Positions 50,051 to 58,885 of a stretch of 64,000 nucleotides of DNA are shown here, one piece after another; within the stretch, counting starts at the first letter, position 1; each line of letters starts with the position of its first letter. Position numbers and translations under genes: made by a program. The stretch is from Amycolatopsis sp. 195334CR. GTDB taxonomy: Bacteria > Actinomycetota > Actinomycetes > Mycobacteriales > Pseudonocardiaceae. The stretch spans positions 2,790,001-2,854,000 of the forward strand of contig NZ_JAFJMJ010000002.1 of assembly GCF_017309385.1 (NCBI RefSeq). Reading direction: 5' to 3'. Under the pieces are notes generated by a model. That model searched no databases. It saw only the letters and a list, made by a program, of their open reading frames with translations, and was not told the DNA's origin.

Positions 50051-50938
50051 CTACTCGATCATCTCGGTGATCCGGGTCAACGCGCCGGGCAGGTCGTCGA
50101 CACGCGGGGTGCGCCGCCCGGTGAACTGGTTCCAGCCCGGTCCGGCCAGGCAGGGCCGTCCGCCCGCCCGCCGAATCCGGCGCAGCACACCGATGTCGGC
50201 GGTGCCCGGGGCCATCGACCACAGCACGACCACGGCCGGGGACAGGTGCTTCGTCAGCGCGACGATGGTGTCCGGCGGCACCATCGGGCCAAGGTACATC
50301 GCCGCGACGTTGAGCTCCGCCAGTGCGCCGCGGAGCACTTCGAGCGGCAGGGTGTGCCGCTCGGCCGGGCAGCACGCGAGCAGCAACGGCGCCCCGCCCA
50401 GCGCGGTGCTGCGGGGCCGGGCGTAGCGCTCCAGCGCCGCGGAGATCTCGCGCGCCAGCGCCCACTCCGCGGCGAAGCACGGCTCGCCCGCGGTCCAGCT
50501 TTCTTCGAGCCGAAGCAACAGCGGGACCAGGATCTCCTGCCACGTGGTGACCACACCGCCGGCCGCGAGAGCATCGTCGAGCAACGCGGCCATGGTGGCG
50601 TACCGGAGGCCGTCCGCGGCCTCGTGCAACGCTTGCATGGTGCGCTCGGCCTGCCCGGTCACCAGCGGATCGTCTCGTCCGGAGAGCACGAGCTGGGCGG
50701 CTTCCCGAGTCCGGACACCCCGGCTCATCAAGCTCTGCATCCGTTGCAGCCCGGCCACATCGGCCGTCGAATACCGGCGTTGCCGCCCCGACTCGCGCAC
50801 GGTCGGGCCGATCCCGTACCGGGCGTCCCAGCTGCGCAGTGTCACCGGTGACACGCCCAGGAGGTCCGCGACCTGCCCGGGCGTCCACACGTTGCGCGCC
50901 GAGACCTCGTCCCGGCCCGGTGCGGACTTCGTCGTCAT
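50051..50938 (-). CDS. litR: MerR-family regulator with cobalamin-binding-like domain (CarH/LitR type)
   Basis: Predicted 295 aa from ATG 50938. N-terminal MerR HTH: WTPGQVADLLGVSPVTLRSWDARYGIGPTVRE, RQRRYSTADVAGLQRM. A four-helix bundle and Rossmann-like B12-binding domain follow. LitR/CarH regulators bind adenosylcobalamin in the dark, repress carotenoid genes, and release on illumination. The diagnostic W-x9-E-H of the helix bundle appears here as W-x9-E-W (SWTAGEPCFAAEW), and the lower-ligand region as AERHTLPLEVL, retaining the His but with Pro for the usual Gly. Adjacent crt genes and a matching direct-repeat motif support the assignment. Confidence 0.82.
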   Translation of the reverse strand: MTTKSAPGRDEVSARNVWTPGQVADLLGVSPVTLRSWDARYGIGPTVRESGRQRRYSTADVAGLQRMQSLMSRGVRTREAAQLVLSGRDDPLVTGQAERTMQALHEAADGLRYATMAALLDDALAAGGVVTTWQEILVPLLLRLEESWTAGEPCFAAEWALAREISAALERYARPRSTALGGAPLLLACCPAERHTLPLEVLRGALAELNVAAMYLGPMVPPDTIVALTKHLSPAVVVLWSMAPGTADIGVLRRIRRAGGRPCLAGPGWNQFTGRRTPRVDDLPGALTRITEMIE

Positions 50939-50970
50939 GGTCAGGATGTTCCCACATCGCGCCCCGGTCG

Positions 50971-50986
50971 CATCGGTTTCGCAACG
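50971..50986 (+). promoter_or_regulatory. Candidate LitR operator upstream of litR
   Basis: CATCGGTTTCGCAACG: two YAWCG pentamers (50971-50975 and 50982-50986) exactly 11 bp apart, 32 bp from the litR start. Matches the sites at 55263-55278, 55780-55795 and 60135-60150; suggests autoregulation. Confidence 0.65.
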
Positions 50987-51028
50987 AATCGCCGGATTGA
51001 CCGGCTGCCGAATGGGTACCCCTCGGGC

Positions 51029-51187
51029 ATGCCTACCCCCGCCCGAGCAGGTGCCGCGGACCCTCGAGCCCACCTGAGCAGCCCACCCCAGCCGCGATTC
51101 GGCGAGGCGATCGCCCACCGGCAGCGACGCAAGGCACTGGGCGAAGACCTGCTGCGCGCAGTCGCCTCCAGCCGCGGCAGGCAGTGA
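51029..51187 (+). CDS. Possible small basic protein (52 aa)
   Basis: An ATG frame of 53 codons in the otherwise empty gap between litR and crtU. The C-terminal half (FGEAIAHRQRRKALGEDLLRAVASSRGRQ) is helical and basic. There is no clear Shine-Dalgarno. It may be chance coding in high-GC DNA. The rest of the 334-bp gap (50939-51272) holds only the candidate LitR site. Confidence 0.25.
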   Translation: MPTPARAGAADPRAHLSSPPQPRFGEAIAHRQRRKALGEDLLRAVASSRGRQ

Positions 51188-51272
51188 TCCCCAGCAACCG
51201 GTCAACGGCCGCGAAGCTCTCCCAGCGGCCGGTCGGCGATCCTCCACCAACCGGCCTGCCCGAAGCAGGCTG

Positions 51273-52793
51273 TCACCCGGCCCCAGCAGCCCGCCGCCGG
51301 GCGAGTGCCCGCACCAGCCCCAGCCGCCCCTGGTTCGGCACCGACCAGGTCGGGTGTCCCCGCAGCCCCCATCCCGCCAGCAGCCGGTTCGCCGCCTGCC
51401 AGCCGGTGGTCGCGGCCCGCTCCATCAACGCCACCGGCAGGTCCACCCGGATCCCGTCCCCGGCCAGCACCAGCCCCGGCACCGGGGTCTCCACCCCCGG
51501 CCGGCGCGCGAAGTCGCCCAGCCCGAAAAGCGGGCAGTCCTGCCGCCACTGGTCCAGCTCGCCCACGATGCGCGCCTGCCGGGTCTCCGGGTAGATCTCG
51601 TGCAACCGGTCGAGCAACCGGTCCGGCAGGTCGGCCGACCGTTCGGCCACGGCGTAGGCGTGCAGTTCGACCACCGCCCCGCCGGTGCGCGCGGCCCACT
51701 CCGCCGCCTGGGCCTCGAACCGGTCGAGCACGCTGATGTTGTCCAGCGGCGGCAAGCTCCCGGTACCGAGGAACGGCGCCCGTTCGACCCGCAACGGACG
51801 ATCGAGCCACAGCCGGCGCACGTAGAAAGCGGGCGCGGTCCGCAACCTCTCGATCCGCTCACGCCACGCGGGCGTGCCCAACTCCGGTGACGCCCCGACC
51901 ACCTCGCGCAGGCCAGGAACGTCCGAAGCCAGCACCACCCCGTCGACCGGAGCACCGCGTACCCGGAAGCCGCCGCGCTCGCCGGGCTCCACCGCGTCCA
52001 CCCGGACACCCCGGTGGATCCGCACGCCCAGGTCCGTGAGGTACGCGGTCAACGGATCCCACAAACTCGCCGGATAGGTGTCCTCGGGCACATCGAAGAT
52101 CAACCCCTCCGACGAGCCGAGGAAGTACAGGTGGAACATCGTCACCAGTTCCGCCGCCGAAAGTTCCGCCGGGGACGCGAAAAAGCTGCGCGAGAACACC
52201 TCGAACGCCAGATGCCGGGCGCTCGGCGGGAAGTTCAGCCGGTCCAAAAAGGACGCCGCGTCGATGTCGTCGAGCTGGTGGTACGTCTCCGGCACCGAAA
52301 CGGCGGCCAGCGGCAGCGCCCCGGCCGGATCGATCCGCACCAGATCACGCAGCCGGAAAGTGGGGCTGCGCAGGGCGAACACCATCGCGTTCCACGGCGG
52401 CCTGCGCGGCAGGCCGCGGAAGGTGTCGACCCGGCCGCGGTCGTCCAGCAGCGGGTAGTCGGGGACCGGTTTCAACCGGCGCAGCCCCGGATCCGTACGC
52501 CGCAGCAGCGACCGCAGGTTGTAGTACTGGCGGAAGAACGCGTGGAAACCCCGGCTCATCGTCACCGGCGTGCCGTCGCCGAGCGTGGTGTCCCAGCCGC
52601 CCGCCCGGCCGCCGAGGTAGGACTCGCGTTCGTACAGGTCGACCTCGACACCGCGTTCGGCCAGCCCGGTCGCCGCGGTGAGTCCGGCGATCCCGCCACC
52701 GACCACCGCCACCCGCGGGCGCCACCGCAGTTCACCGGCGTGCGCGAGCCCGGGAGCGGGCGGGTACTCGACCCGCCGCGGATCCGCGCTCAC
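51273..52793 (-). CDS. crtU: Carotene desaturase/methyltransferase CrtU (isorenieratene-type)
   Basis: Predicted 506 aa from GTG 52793, overlapping the crtB stop (GTGA). FAD-binding loop [87 protein letters not shown] and [31 protein letters not shown] match CrtU-type enzymes, which convert the beta-ionone rings of beta-carotene to aromatic phi-rings. Its place after crtI and crtB and the presence of crtYcd support this over related hydroxysqualene dehydroxylases (HpnE). Confidence 0.85.
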   Translation of the reverse strand: MSADPRRVEYPPAPGLAHAGELRWRPRVAVVGGGIAGLTAATGLAERGVEVDLYERESYLGGRAGGWDTTLGDGTPVTMSRGFHAFFRQYYNLRSLLRRTDPGLRRLKPVPDYPLLDDRGRVDTFRGLPRRPPWNAMVFALRSPTFRLRDLVRIDPAGALPLAAVSVPETYHQLDDIDAASFLDRLNFPPSARHLAFEVFSRSFFASPAELSAAELVTMFHLYFLGSSEGLIFDVPEDTYPASLWDPLTAYLTDLGVRIHRGVRVDAVEPGERGGFRVRGAPVDGVVLASDVPGLREVVGASPELGTPAWRERIERLRTAPAFYVRRLWLDRPLRVERAPFLGTGSLPPLDNISVLDRFEAQAAEWAARTGGAVVELHAYAVAERSADLPDRLLDRLHEIYPETRQARIVGELDQWRQDCPLFGLGDFARRPGVETPVPGLVLAGDGIRVDLPVALMERAATTGWQAANRLLAGWGLRGHPTWSVPNQGRLGLVRALARRRAAGAG

Positions 52794-53734
52794 GCGATAC
52801 GCCCCGGTACCGCCCGCGAAGCCAGGACCCGGGCGGCCGCGACGCCGGCGACGGCCGCCCGGCGCCGCATCGGGACCGTGGCTCGCCGCGCGAAGACGTT
52901 GTGGTCGGCGGCTTCGATCCGATCGAGAATGCGGGAGTACAGCTCGAAAGCGGTGTGGATGCAGGGACGCGCGGCCGGGTGCAGCATCGCCACCCCGGGG
53001 CGAGCGCGGCGGTAGACGGCGCGGGTGAAGGCGATCTGGTCCGCGAGCGCCCGCCGCACCGGTGGATCGATCCGCCGGTGTTCCCGGCACCAGCGCAGCC
53101 GATCCCGGTCCACGCCGAAGGCGGCGAGCTCGTCGGCGGGCAGGTACACCCGGCCGCGGTCGAGGTCCTCCCCCACGTCACGCAGGAAGTTGGTGAGCTG
53201 GAACGCCGTGCCCAGCGCTGCGGCGGGCCCGGCCGCGGCCTCGCGGTCGGTCACCGTGCCCAGCACCGGCAGCATCTGCAGGCCGATCACCTCCGCCGAA
53301 CCGTGCACGTACTCGGTCAGTTCCGGGCGCGTGGCGTACCCGGTGGTGGTCAGGTCCATGCGCATCGAGCGCAGGAAGGCCTCGAACAGCGCGTGGTCCA
53401 GCGCATAGCGGCGGGCCGTGTCGGCCACCGCGAGCAGTACCGGCTCGTCGACCGCCGCACCGGCCAACGCGGCCGCGAGATCCTTGTCCACCCTGGCCAG
53501 CCGCTCGTCGAGGGCGGCCGTGGTGGTGCCGGATTCGGGTTCGTCGACCAGGTCGTCGACCCAGCGCGCGAAGCCGTAGAGCGCGTGGACCGCCGGTCGG
53601 CGGGACGGGCTCAGCAGGCGCGTGGCCAGGAAGTAGGTGCGCCCGTGCCGGGCGTTGAGTTCGCGGCAGCGGGCGTAGGCGGCGCGCAGTTCGGCCCCGG
53701 TGATGCCCGCCGCGTCGAGTTCGGCCCGGGTCAT
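52790..53734 (-). CDS. crtB: Phytoene synthase
   Basis: Predicted 314 aa. Condenses two GGPP to phytoene. First Asp-rich motif in [15 protein letters not shown], second in [21 protein letters not shown], both typical of squalene/phytoene synthases. [22 protein letters not shown] is the N-terminal signature. ATG 53734 overlaps the crtI stop by 4 bp (ATGA), so crtI-crtB-crtU is one translationally coupled operon. Confidence 0.95.
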   Translation of the reverse strand: MTRAELDAAGITGAELRAAYARCRELNARHGRTYFLATRLLSPSRRPAVHALYGFARWVDDLVDEPESGTTTAALDERLARVDKDLAAALAGAAVDEPVLLAVADTARRYALDHALFEAFLRSMRMDLTTTGYATRPELTEYVHGSAEVIGLQMLPVLGTVTDREAAAGPAAALGTAFQLTNFLRDVGEDLDRGRVYLPADELAAFGVDRDRLRWCREHRRIDPPVRRALADQIAFTRAVYRRARPGVAMLHPAARPCIHTAFELYSRILDRIEAADHNVFARRATVPMRRRAAVAGVAAARVLASRAVPGRIA

Positions 53735-55215
53735 CGCCCGCTCCCGGTGATCCGGTCGGCGGCCAGGCGGCCGGACAGCAACACCGTCGGCACGCCGACC
53801 CCGGGCACCGTGCCCGCGCCGGCGAGCACCGCGTTGTCCACCCCGCGCACCAGGTTCGCCGGCCGGAACGGCCCGGTCTGGGCGAAGGTGTGCGCGTAGC
53901 TGAACGGGGTGCCCGCGACCATGCCCCTGGCCGCCCAGTCCTCCGGGGTGAGCAGGAACGTGCGGTCGATCTCGGTGGTGAACCCGGGGGCCAGCCGCCG
54001 CTGCACGTGCCGGGCGAGTTCTTCGGCGTAACGCGGTCCCAGCGCGGCCCACCGCTGGCCGCCGCGGTCGAGATTGGGCACCGGCGCCAGGATCGAGTAG
54101 AGGTCGTGCCCCGGTGGCGCCAGCGTGGGGTCGGTGGCGGTCGGCCGGGTGACCAGCAGCGACGGATCGCTCATCAGCGACCCCTTCGTGATGATCTCGT
54201 CGAAGGTGCGGTGCCACGCCTGACCGAACACGATGCTGTGGTGGGCCACCTCGGGCCGCGCGCGCACGGTGCCGGCGTGCAGCACCACCGCCGAGGGCGC
54301 GGGCCGCAGCCGCACCGGACGGCGGGGTGCCCGGCCGAGCAGCCGGTAGCTGTGCTCGGGTTCGGTGGTGAGCACGACGGCGTCGCAGGGCACCCGCTGC
54401 CCGGCCGCGGTCACCACCGCGCGGACCCGGCCGCCGCGGATGTCCAGCGAAGTGACCGGATCGCCGTGGTGGATGGTGGCCCCGGCCTTGGTGATCGCCC
54501 CCGCGAGCGCGGCGGGCACCGCGCCCATCCCGCCGCGGGGGAAGAACACCCCGCCCACGGTGTCCATGTAGGAGATCACCGCGTACAGCGCCAGAGCGCG
54601 CCGGGGCGACTGACCCGCGTACAGCGATTGGAAGCTGAACACCCGCTTCAGGCGTTCGTCGCGGAGGAACCGCCCGACCGCGCCGTCGAGGCTGCGGAAC
54701 CCGCCCATCGCGACCAGCCTGGCCAGCTGCGGCGACACCAGCGACAGCGGCGAGTCGAAGTTGGCCGCGATGAACCGGTCGAACTCCACCGAGTACAGCT
54801 CGCTCAGCCACTCGCGCAGGCGGAGGTAACCGCGGGCTTCCGCCGGTCCGGCGAACGCCCGGACCGCCTCGGCCATCGCCTCACCGTCCGCGTGCACGTC
54901 CAAAGTGGAACCATCGGCGAACGACGCCCGGTAGGCCGGGTCGAGGCGCACGAGGTCGAGCCAGTCCCCCAGTTCCTCGCCGAGCGCCCCGAAGACGCCG
55001 GCCAGGATGTCGGGCATGGTCAGCACCGTGGGCCCGGTGACCATCGAGTACTCCCCCAGCGGGCGCGCGCTCGCCCGGCCACCGGGGCCCTCGCGGTCGT
55101 CCAGCACGGTCACCGTCCGGCCGCGGCCGGCCAGGTGGGCTGCCGCGGACAGCCCGGCCAGCCCGGCACCGACGACCACCACCCGTTCGGTGGGGCCCGG
55201 GATCGTTCGAAGCAC
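53731..55215 (-). CDS. crtI: Phytoene desaturase
   Basis: Predicted 494 aa from GTG 55215; GTG 55218 is an alternative, both served by [43 protein letters not shown] is the CrtI FAD-binding loop; [28 protein letters not shown] and the C-terminal [23 protein letters not shown] are characteristic. It converts phytoene to lycopene in four steps. First gene of the crtI-B-U operon, with a candidate LitR site about 50 bp upstream. Confidence 0.94.
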   Translation of the reverse strand: MLRTIPGPTERVVVVGAGLAGLSAAAHLAGRGRTVTVLDDREGPGGRASARPLGEYSMVTGPTVLTMPDILAGVFGALGEELGDWLDLVRLDPAYRASFADGSTLDVHADGEAMAEAVRAFAGPAEARGYLRLREWLSELYSVEFDRFIAANFDSPLSLVSPQLARLVAMGGFRSLDGAVGRFLRDERLKRVFSFQSLYAGQSPRRALALYAVISYMDTVGGVFFPRGGMGAVPAALAGAITKAGATIHHGDPVTSLDIRGGRVRAVVTAAGQRVPCDAVVLTTEPEHSYRLLGRAPRRPVRLRPAPSAVVLHAGTVRARPEVAHHSIVFGQAWHRTFDEIITKGSLMSDPSLLVTRPTATDPTLAPPGHDLYSILAPVPNLDRGGQRWAALGPRYAEELARHVQRRLAPGFTTEIDRTFLLTPEDWAARGMVAGTPFSYAHTFAQTGPFRPANLVRGVDNAVLAGAGTVPGVGVPTVLLSGRLAADRITGSGR

Positions 55216-55262
55216 CACAGTTCCTCCGCGAGCGGGTGGAGCACGGACCCGGCACCGGATTC

Positions 55263-55278
55263 CGATGCACAAGCGTTG
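55263..55278 (-). promoter_or_regulatory. Candidate LitR operator upstream of crtI
   Basis: On the minus strand, CAACGCTTGTGCATCG: two YAWCG pentamers exactly 11 bp apart. Sixteen bases, 14 of which match the site at 60135-60150. Confidence 0.7.
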
Positions 55279-55318
55279 CACCGGTCAGCGTAGGGCCAGT
55301 GGCCCGGGCGCGCAGCGC

Positions 55319-55678
55319 TTACCGTTGCAGTGCGGACGCCGCGCACAACGCCGCCCAGCCCGCGGCGAAGCCCGCGACTTTCTTGCGCGCGGAGCGGTCC
55401 GGCAGCGCGAGCCCGAAGATCAGCGCGTCCGCCGCGTCCGCGGCCACGCGTGCCGACAGCGCCACCCGCAGCGCGAGACCTTCGGGGGCGAACACCATCG
55501 CCAGCCCGATCGCGGTGTCCCGCGCGCCGATCGCGGCGATCAGCGTCCGCACCGCCGGGACCACCTCACCGGCCGGCGTGGTCAGGCCGCAGGGCCGGGC
55601 CAGCACCTTCGGCGCGGCGATGATGGTGGCGCTGTAGGCGGCGGTCACCGCGCCGAGCACCCGGGTCACGGCAGGCAT
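55319..55678 (-). CDS. Small membrane protein, DUF4267-like
   Basis: Predicted 119 aa from ATG 55678 (GGGAG upstream). Three or four hydrophobic segments (VLGAVTAAYSATIIAAP, VRTLIAAIGARDTAIGLAMVF, VAADAADALIFGLAL, VAGFAAGWAALCAA) with AARDTAIG-type spacing as in DUF4267 family proteins. It lies between the two crt operons and is transcribed towards crtI, so it may share the light-responsive control. Function unknown. Confidence 0.75.
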   Translation of the reverse strand: MPAVTRVLGAVTAAYSATIIAAPKVLARPCGLTTPAGEVVPAVRTLIAAIGARDTAIGLAMVFAPEGLALRVALSARVAADAADALIFGLALPDRSARKKVAGFAAGWAALCAASALQR

Positions 55679-55779
55679 GGGAACTCCCTCGGTTCGTGGA
55701 CGTTCCGCCCGGCATACCCGATGAGGCGGCGGGAAAACCCAGACCCTGCGAAGGCATCGGAGCGCGGTTACGCTCCCCG

Positions 55780-55795
55780 TATCGATTGCGCATCG
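55780..55795 (+). promoter_or_regulatory. Candidate LitR operator upstream of crtYc
   Basis: TATCGATTGCGCATCG: YAWCG pentamers at 55780-55784 and 55791-55795, 11 bp apart, 26 bp upstream of crtYc. Same architecture as the other three sites; the first pentamer is TATCG. Confidence 0.65.
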
Positions 55796-55821
55796 AAGCA
55801 ACCGGCTGACGGAGGTGGTGG

Positions 55822-56142
55822 GTGAACCAGTTCGCCTACCTGGCCGTGCTCGCGGTCTGCCTGCTGATCACCGCACCGCTGGAGTGGCTCGGCGCACCGG
55901 TGTACCGCCGGCCGCGGCGGCTGGCCAGAGCGGTGCTGCCGGCCGCCGCGGTGTTCCTGGTGTGGGACCTGATCGCGATCGCCGGCGGGGTCTGGGGCTT
56001 CAACCCGGAGTTGACCACCGGCGTGCTCCTGCCGTTCTCCCTCCCGGTCGAGGAAATGCTGTTCTTCCTGGTGATCCCGGTGTGCGGCCTGCTCACCTTC
56101 GAAGCGGTCACCGCCACGGTGAACCGCTGGAGGAACCGGTGA
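55822..56142 (+). CDS. crtYc: Lycopene beta-cyclase subunit CrtYc
   Basis: Predicted 106 aa membrane protein from GTG 55822 (GGAGG upstream). FAYLAVLAVCLLITAPLEWL, FLVWDLIAIAGGVWGFNPELTTGVLLPFSLPVEEMLFFLVIPVCGLLTFEAV is diagnostic of the lycopene cyclase domain (PxE(E/D) motif PVEE). With CrtYd it forms the heterodimeric cyclase known from actinobacteria, converting lycopene to beta-carotene. GTGA overlap with crtYd. Confidence 0.93.
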   Translation: MNQFAYLAVLAVCLLITAPLEWLGAPVYRRPRRLARAVLPAAAVFLVWDLIAIAGGVWGFNPELTTGVLLPFSLPVEEMLFFLVIPVCGLLTFEAVTATVNRWRNR

Positions 56143-56450
56143 TCGGCTACACCCTGCCCGCCGTGCTCTCCGTTCCGGCGGTGGTGGCGCTGGAACTGCT
56201 GGTGCTGCGCACGGGCCTGTTCCGGCAGCCCGCCTACTGGCTGACGATGGTGGTGGTGACCGCCTTCCAGATCCCGGTGGACGGCTGGCTGACCAAGCTC
56301 AGCGCGCCGATCGTGCTGTACGCGCCCGAGCACTTCAGCGGCGTGCGGTTCCCGTGGGACGTCCCGGTGGAGGACTTCCTCTTCGGCTTCTCGCTGGTGA
56401 CCGCCACACTCTTGCTCTGGGTCCGCCAGAAGCGGAAGGAGACGACGTGA
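56139..56450 (+). CDS. crtYd: Lycopene beta-cyclase subunit CrtYd
   Basis: Predicted 103 aa, partner of CrtYc. LLVLRTGLFRQPAYWLTMVVVTAFQIPVDGWLT and FSGVRFPWDVPVEDFLFGFSLVTATLLLWV contain the second PVED motif. Starts at GTG 56139 inside the crtYc stop and itself overlaps the methyltransferase start (GTGA), so the operon is tightly coupled. Confidence 0.93.
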   Translation: MIGYTLPAVLSVPAVVALELLVLRTGLFRQPAYWLTMVVVTAFQIPVDGWLTKLSAPIVLYAPEHFSGVRFPWDVPVEDFLFGFSLVTATLLLWVRQKRKETT

Positions 56451-57166
56451 AGCTCGGCCCGCGCGGCCTGCCCCGCGCCGACGTGCCCACCGCGTTCGAC
56501 GGCGGCGCGTCCGCCTATGACCGCCTCGTCGGCGCCAATCCCGGCTACCACGCGCACCTGCGGCTGTCCGCCGGGCGGCTGCGGTTGCCCGCCGGTGGCG
56601 CCGGGCTCACCCTGCTCGACGCGGGGTGCGGCACCGGCGCGTCCACCGCCGCCCTGCTCGCGGCCGCCCCGCGGGCGAACATCCTAGCGATCGACGCCTC
56701 GGCCGAAATGCTGCGGCAGGCGCGGGCGAAGTCCTGGCCCGACTCGGTCCGGTTCGCTCACACCCGCGTGGAGGACCTCCAGGACGGCCCGTTCGACGGA
56801 ATCCTGGCCGCCTACCTGGTGCGCAACCTGGAGGACCCGGACGCGCAGCTGCGCCGGTTCGCCGCCCTGCTGCGACCGGGCGCTCCCCTGGCGGTGCACG
56901 AGTACTCGGTCGCGGGCTCGCTGCGCGCTCGGCTGGTCTGGCACGCCGTGTGCTGGTCGATCATCATCCCGGCCGGACGCCTGGTCACCGGCGACGGCGC
57001 GCTGTACCGCCACCTCTGGCGCAGCGTGACCACCTTCGACAGCGCCGGCTCATTCGAGAATCGGTTGCGCGACAACGGTTTCACCGACGTGCACCGCGAA
57101 ACCGTGTCCGGCTGGCAACGCGGTGTGGTGCACACCTTCCTCGGTCGCGCACCAGAAGGGACCTGA
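56447..57166 (+). CDS. crtT: SAM-dependent methyltransferase of the carotenoid cluster
   Basis: Predicted 239 aa. SAM-binding motif I is LTLLDAGCGTGASTAALLA, followed by ILAIDASAEMLRQAR and post-motif FDGILAAYLVRNLEDPDAQLRRFAALLRPGAPLAVHEYSV. It matches the UbiE-like methyltransferase present at this place in actinobacterial isorenieratene clusters (crtT). Its precise methylation target is not established by sequence. Confidence 0.85.
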   Translation: MKLGPRGLPRADVPTAFDGGASAYDRLVGANPGYHAHLRLSAGRLRLPAGGAGLTLLDAGCGTGASTAALLAAAPRANILAIDASAEMLRQARAKSWPDSVRFAHTRVEDLQDGPFDGILAAYLVRNLEDPDAQLRRFAALLRPGAPLAVHEYSVAGSLRARLVWHAVCWSIIIPAGRLVTGDGALYRHLWRSVTTFDSAGSFENRLRDNGFTDVHRETVSGWQRGVVHTFLGRAPEGT

Positions 57167-57167
57167 C

Positions 57168-58163
57168 GTGATCCGCCCGACCTGGCCGAGCAAGTGGCCC
57201 ATCCAGCCGCTGGCCCGCGAGCGCTGGGCCGCCCAGCGCCCCACCTTCGCCGACGCCAAGGTGGGGGTGATCGAGGCAGCGCTGAGCCGCGCGCTGGACC
57301 GGCCCTCCGGCAACTGGTTCGTGTTCGCCGCCAGCCGGGACATCCGCCCGGACCGCCCCTACGGCACCACCGTCGCGGGGCGCGAACTGGTCGCCTGGCG
57401 CGACGCCACCGGTACCCTGCGGGTCGGCCCGGGCGCCTGCCCGCACCTCGGAGCGCCGCTCAGCGACGCCAGGGTGGCCGACGGGAATCTGGTCTGCCGC
57501 TGGCACGGCCTGGCACTGTCCGGGGCGGGCGGCCGCGGCTGGAGTCCGTTGCCCGCCTTCGACGACGGCGTGCTCACCTGGGTCCGGCTGGACGACGTCG
57601 GCGCCGAGCCGCCGCTCGACCGCCCGGTGGTGCCCACGCGCCCCGGCACCGCGGTGAGCCTGGCGGCGGTAGCGACCCTCGAAGGCACCTGCCACCCCGA
57701 GGACGTGGTGGCCAACCGCCTGGATCCCTGGCACGGCGCGTGGTTCCACCCCTACTCGTTCACCAGGCTCACCGTGGTCGAGGTCCCGAGTGAAAGCGAC
57801 GACCGGTTCGTCGTGGACGTGACGTTCCGCGTCGCCGGGCGGCTCGGCGTGCCGGTGCGCGCGGAGTTCACCTGCCCGGAACCCCGCACCGTCGTCATGC
57901 GCATCACCGACGGCGAGGGCGAAGGCAGCGTGGTCGAAACCCATGCCACGCCAAGGGGTCGCGGTCCGGACGGGCGGCCCCGGACCGCCGTGATCGAGGC
58001 GACCATCGCGAGTTCGTCACGGCCCGGCTTCGCCGTGGCCCGCAAGGCCGCCCCGCTCGTGCGCCCGCTGATGACGTGGACCGCCGCGCGGTTGTGGCGC
58101 GACGACCTGGCCTACGCCGAACGCCGCTACGCCCTGCGCACCAAGGACCTGCCCGAACCGTGA
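57168..58163 (+). CDS. Rieske 2Fe-2S protein (DUF5914-type) of the carotenoid cluster
   Basis: Predicted 331 aa from GTG 57168, 1 bp after the methyltransferase stop. Rieske ligands are in ACPHLGAPLS (CxH) and LVCRWHGLAL (CxxH). The C-terminal ~200 residues have CHPEDVVANRLDPWHGAWFHPYSF, a segment reminiscent of the mononuclear-iron region of Rieske oxygenases. Proteins of this type are common neighbours of crtY/crtT in actinobacteria. Possible role in ring modification of the carotenoid; not demonstrated. Confidence 0.85.
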   Translation: MIRPTWPSKWPIQPLARERWAAQRPTFADAKVGVIEAALSRALDRPSGNWFVFAASRDIRPDRPYGTTVAGRELVAWRDATGTLRVGPGACPHLGAPLSDARVADGNLVCRWHGLALSGAGGRGWSPLPAFDDGVLTWVRLDDVGAEPPLDRPVVPTRPGTAVSLAAVATLEGTCHPEDVVANRLDPWHGAWFHPYSFTRLTVVEVPSESDDRFVVDVTFRVAGRLGVPVRAEFTCPEPRTVVMRITDGEGEGSVVETHATPRGRGPDGRPRTAVIEATIASSSRPGFAVARKAAPLVRPLMTWTAARLWRDDLAYAERRYALRTKDLPEP

Positions 58164-58167
58164 CGGC

Positions 58168-58800
58168 TCAGACCGTGCTCGGTCCCCCGCGCATCACCGG
58201 ATAGGTGGCCAGCAGGGTGGACATGATCTCCTTCAGCGGGAGATCGGCGTGCACCCCGCGGTCCGCGACGTATTCCATGAACCTGCCGTCGGGGGAATAC
58301 TCGTGCAACAGCGCGTCCTGCTTGCCGTCGAAGGTGATCGGCGTGACCCCGTTGCGCGCGCAGACCCCGGAGTCGAACGTGGGCGCCGCTTTCACCCAAC
58401 GGCCGTCGAGGAACAGTTCGCTGTAACCGTGGTAGACGAACACGTCGGCGGCGTCGCCCATCCGGGCCCGCAACGCCGGGCTGGTGAGGTGGTTCCGCAC
58501 GTCGGCGAAGCCCAGCCTCGCGGGAATTCCCGCCGCGCGGGCCGCCGCGGTCAGCAGCACCGCCTTGGGCACGCACCAGGTGCTGCCCGAGCCGATCACG
58601 GCGCTCGCCCGGTAGTCGGCCGGGTCCGGGCTGATCGCGAACGGGCTGTACCGGATGCTCTCGCGCACCTGCTCGAACAGCAACGCGGCCCGGGTGGCCG
58701 GATCGGCCGTGGCGCCGACGACCCGCGCGGTGAAGGCGCGGACCTCGGCCGAATCGCTGTCGAGGAAGTACGTCGCTGATCGATAGGCATCGAGGTTCAC
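58168..58800 (-). CDS. Transglutaminase-like protein
   Basis: Predicted 210 aa from GTG 58800; no clear Shine-Dalgarno. Catalytic triad residues are visible: Cys in GSTWCVPKAVLLTAAARAAGIPAR, His in FVYHGYSELFLDGRWV and Asp in KAAPTFDSG. Bacterial proteins of this family act as proteases or amidases rather than true cross-linkers. Second gene after the FAD oxidoreductase on the minus strand, 85 bp apart; convergent with the Rieske gene (4-bp gap). Confidence 0.85.
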   Translation of the reverse strand: MNLDAYRSATYFLDSDSAEVRAFTARVVGATADPATRAALLFEQVRESIRYSPFAISPDPADYRASAVIGSGSTWCVPKAVLLTAAARAAGIPARLGFADVRNHLTSPALRARMGDAADVFVYHGYSELFLDGRWVKAAPTFDSGVCARNGVTPITFDGKQDALLHEYSPDGRFMEYVADRGVHADLPLKEIMSTLLATYPVMRGGPSTV

Positions 58801-58885
58801 GCTGGTGAGCGTGCCAGCGATTCGTCGATACGGCCCCTCGTGGCGGAAAACTCTGGTGGTTTCGCGTGACACCGCCACCCGCGGG

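Noticed and set aside
51273..52793. HpnE-type hydroxysqualene dehydroxylase
   Set aside because: Related fold, but the neighbours are crtB, crtI and crtYcd and no squalene/hopene genes (hpnC, hpnD, shc) are present.
55319..55678. Part of lycopene cyclase on the opposite strand
   Set aside because: It lacks the PxEE motif and has DUF4267-like spacing; crtYc and crtYd are both complete elsewhere.
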